The translations under genes were made by a program, and so were the position numbers. Below are positions 5,180 through 6,115 of a stretch of 6,115 nt of DNA, piece by piece; the stretch's first letter is position 1, and every line of letters begins with the position of its first letter. Below the pieces are notes generated by a model. The model did not search any database and was not told where the DNA came from. It was given only the letters and a program-made list of their open reading frames with translations. Origin of the DNA: Spirochaetales bacterium (GTDB taxonomy: Bacteria > Spirochaetota > Spirochaetia > Sphaerochaetales > Sphaerochaetaceae); contig JAGABK010000103.1 in assembly GCA_017614625.1 (NCBI GenBank), forward strand, positions 1 to 6,115, given 5' to 3'.

Positions 5180-6115
5180 ATGAGCGACAGCAACGACAGA
5201 AAACCGCAGCGCCCGGAGCGCCCTCCCAGAGGCATGATGGTCAAACCCCAGAAGGGAGCCTTCAAGCCCATCATCCGCGTAATGAAGTATGTCCTGAAGG
5301 AATACAAGTTCGCATACCTGATCGTCCTCCTCTGCATAGTGGCCTCCGCACTTGCGACGCTCACAATGACGCTCTTCACAAGGACGCTCATCGACACATA
5401 CATCCTGCCCATGATCGGAAAGATTGACCCTGACTTCTCTCCCCTTGCGAGAAAGCTCATGTCGCTTGCGTGCGTCATGGTCGTGGGAATCGCCTGCAAC
5501 TACAGCATGAACAGGATCATGGTCAGCGTAAGCCAGGGTTCGCTCAAGAAGCTCAGGGTCGAGCTTTTCAACAAGATGGAGAGCCTGCCGCTGAAGTTCT
5601 TCGACACCCACACCCGCGGCGACATCATGAGCGTCTACACCAACGACATAGACACCCTCAGGCAGGTCATAAGCCAGAGCATCCCGCAGCTGTTCAGCTC
5701 CTCCATCACGCTGATTTCCACATTCGTCAGCATGCTGGTCCTGAGCATTCCGCTCACCATCCTGTCGGTACTGATGGTCTTCATAAGCATCAAGGTCACC
5801 GCCAAACTGAGCTCGATCTCCGGCAAGTACTTCATCCAGCGCCAGAAGGACCTCGGCGCGGTCAACGGCTACATCGAGGAGATGATGCAAGGCCAGAAGG
5901 TGGTGAAGGTCTTCTGTCATGAACAGAAGAGCATCGAGGAGTTCAAGAAACTGAACGACAAGCTCTGCGAGAGCTCCAGGAACGCCAACTCGATCGTCAA
6001 CATCATCATGCCGGTCAACGGCAACCTGGGCAACATCAGCTACGTCCTCATAGCAATTACGGGAGCCGCGCTGGCCCTCAGCGGATTCAGCGGCCTGACC
6101 CTCGGAGCACTCGTG
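5180..6115 (+). CDS. ABC exporter half-transporter, N-terminal part (heterodimer subunit 2, partial)
   Basis: An open frame of 312 codons runs off the right edge. The first 35 or so residues are a hydrophilic tail rich in proline, arginine and lysine (RPERPPRG at 11-18), common in second subunits of Firmicute-type exporter pairs. The exporter membrane domain follows. Helix 1 lies near 43-66, helix 2 near 94-112, helices 3-4 near 168-207, and the start of helix 5 is near 284-303. Family landmarks are LPLKFFDTHTRGDIMS (136-151) before helix 3, TNDIDTLRQ (154-162) in the first coupling region, and the second coupling segment around 230-256. The ATPase domain would lie beyond the window, where an intact Walker B Glu and switch His are expected to complement subunit 1. 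The gap to subunit 1 is 11 bases. No signal peptide is expected. Substrate unknown. Confidence 0.92.
   Translation, partial: MSDSNDRKPQRPERPPRGMMVKPQKGAFKPIIRVMKYVLKEYKFAYLIVLLCIVASALATLTMTLFTRTLIDTYILPMIGKIDPDFSPLARKLMSLACVMVVGIACNYSMNRIMVSVSQGSLKKLRVELFNKMESLPLKFFDTHTRGDIMSVYTNDIDTLRQVISQSIPQLFSSSITLISTFVSMLVLSIPLTILSVLMVFISIKVTAKLSSISGKYFIQRQKDLGAVNGYIEEMMQGQKVVKVFCHEQKSIEEFKKLNDKLCESSRNANSIVNIIMPVNGNLGNISYVLIAITGAALALSGFSGLTLGALV

Noticed and set aside
4799..5920. A 373-codon open frame on the minus strand spanning both ABC genes
   Set aside because: It crosses two real genes and their junction, shows the same biased complement composition and has no recognisable motif.

Overview
The window looks like ordinary chromosomal DNA from a fairly GC-rich bacterium, estimated by eye at 55-60% GC. 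The genes are tightly packed, most have clear Shine-Dalgarno sequences, and third codon positions are mostly G or C, although AGG/AGA arginine codons are also used. The protein types (a stand-alone NAD(P)HX dehydratase, a TcdA-type E1-like enzyme, and a paired half-size ABC exporter) would fit an anaerobic host-associated bacterium such as a Firmicute or spirochaete. Nothing seen fixes the phylum. There are no RNA genes, insertion sequences, CRISPR arrays or long repeats.

Layout. Positions 1-1807 hold a leftward block of three genes. An alpha/beta hydrolase (824-1807) is followed by tcdA (102-824), whose start codon shares one base with the hydrolase stop codon. Next comes the first 16 codons of a secreted or membrane protein (1-48), which has its own extended -10 promoter candidate. 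Positions 1808-1866 form a short divergent promoter region. nnrD (1867-2706) runs rightward and converges on a leftward SGNH/GDSL esterase (2708-3343), with a single base between the two stop codons. Positions 3344-3422 form a second, AT-rich divergent region with overlapping promoters. From there a two-gene ABC exporter operon runs rightward: a complete half-transporter (3423-5168), then a second half-transporter (5180 to the window end) that is cut within its membrane domain.

How the genes work together. The two ABC genes almost certainly form one heterodimeric exporter. The first subunit has the changed Walker B (Asp for Glu) and switch (Gln for His) residues typical of the degenerate ATP site in such pairs, so the second subunit should carry the intact catalytic residues beyond the window. 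tcdA (tRNA t6A37 cyclisation) and nnrD (repair of damaged NAD(P)H) are housekeeping modification and repair functions. The hydrolase and the esterase have recognisable catalytic residues but no substrate that can be assigned from sequence. All non-coding gaps are under 80 bases. I found no clear new biological system. The most useful leads are the promoter architecture (a possible leaderless hydrolase mRNA and overlapping divergent promoters) and the asymmetric exporter.
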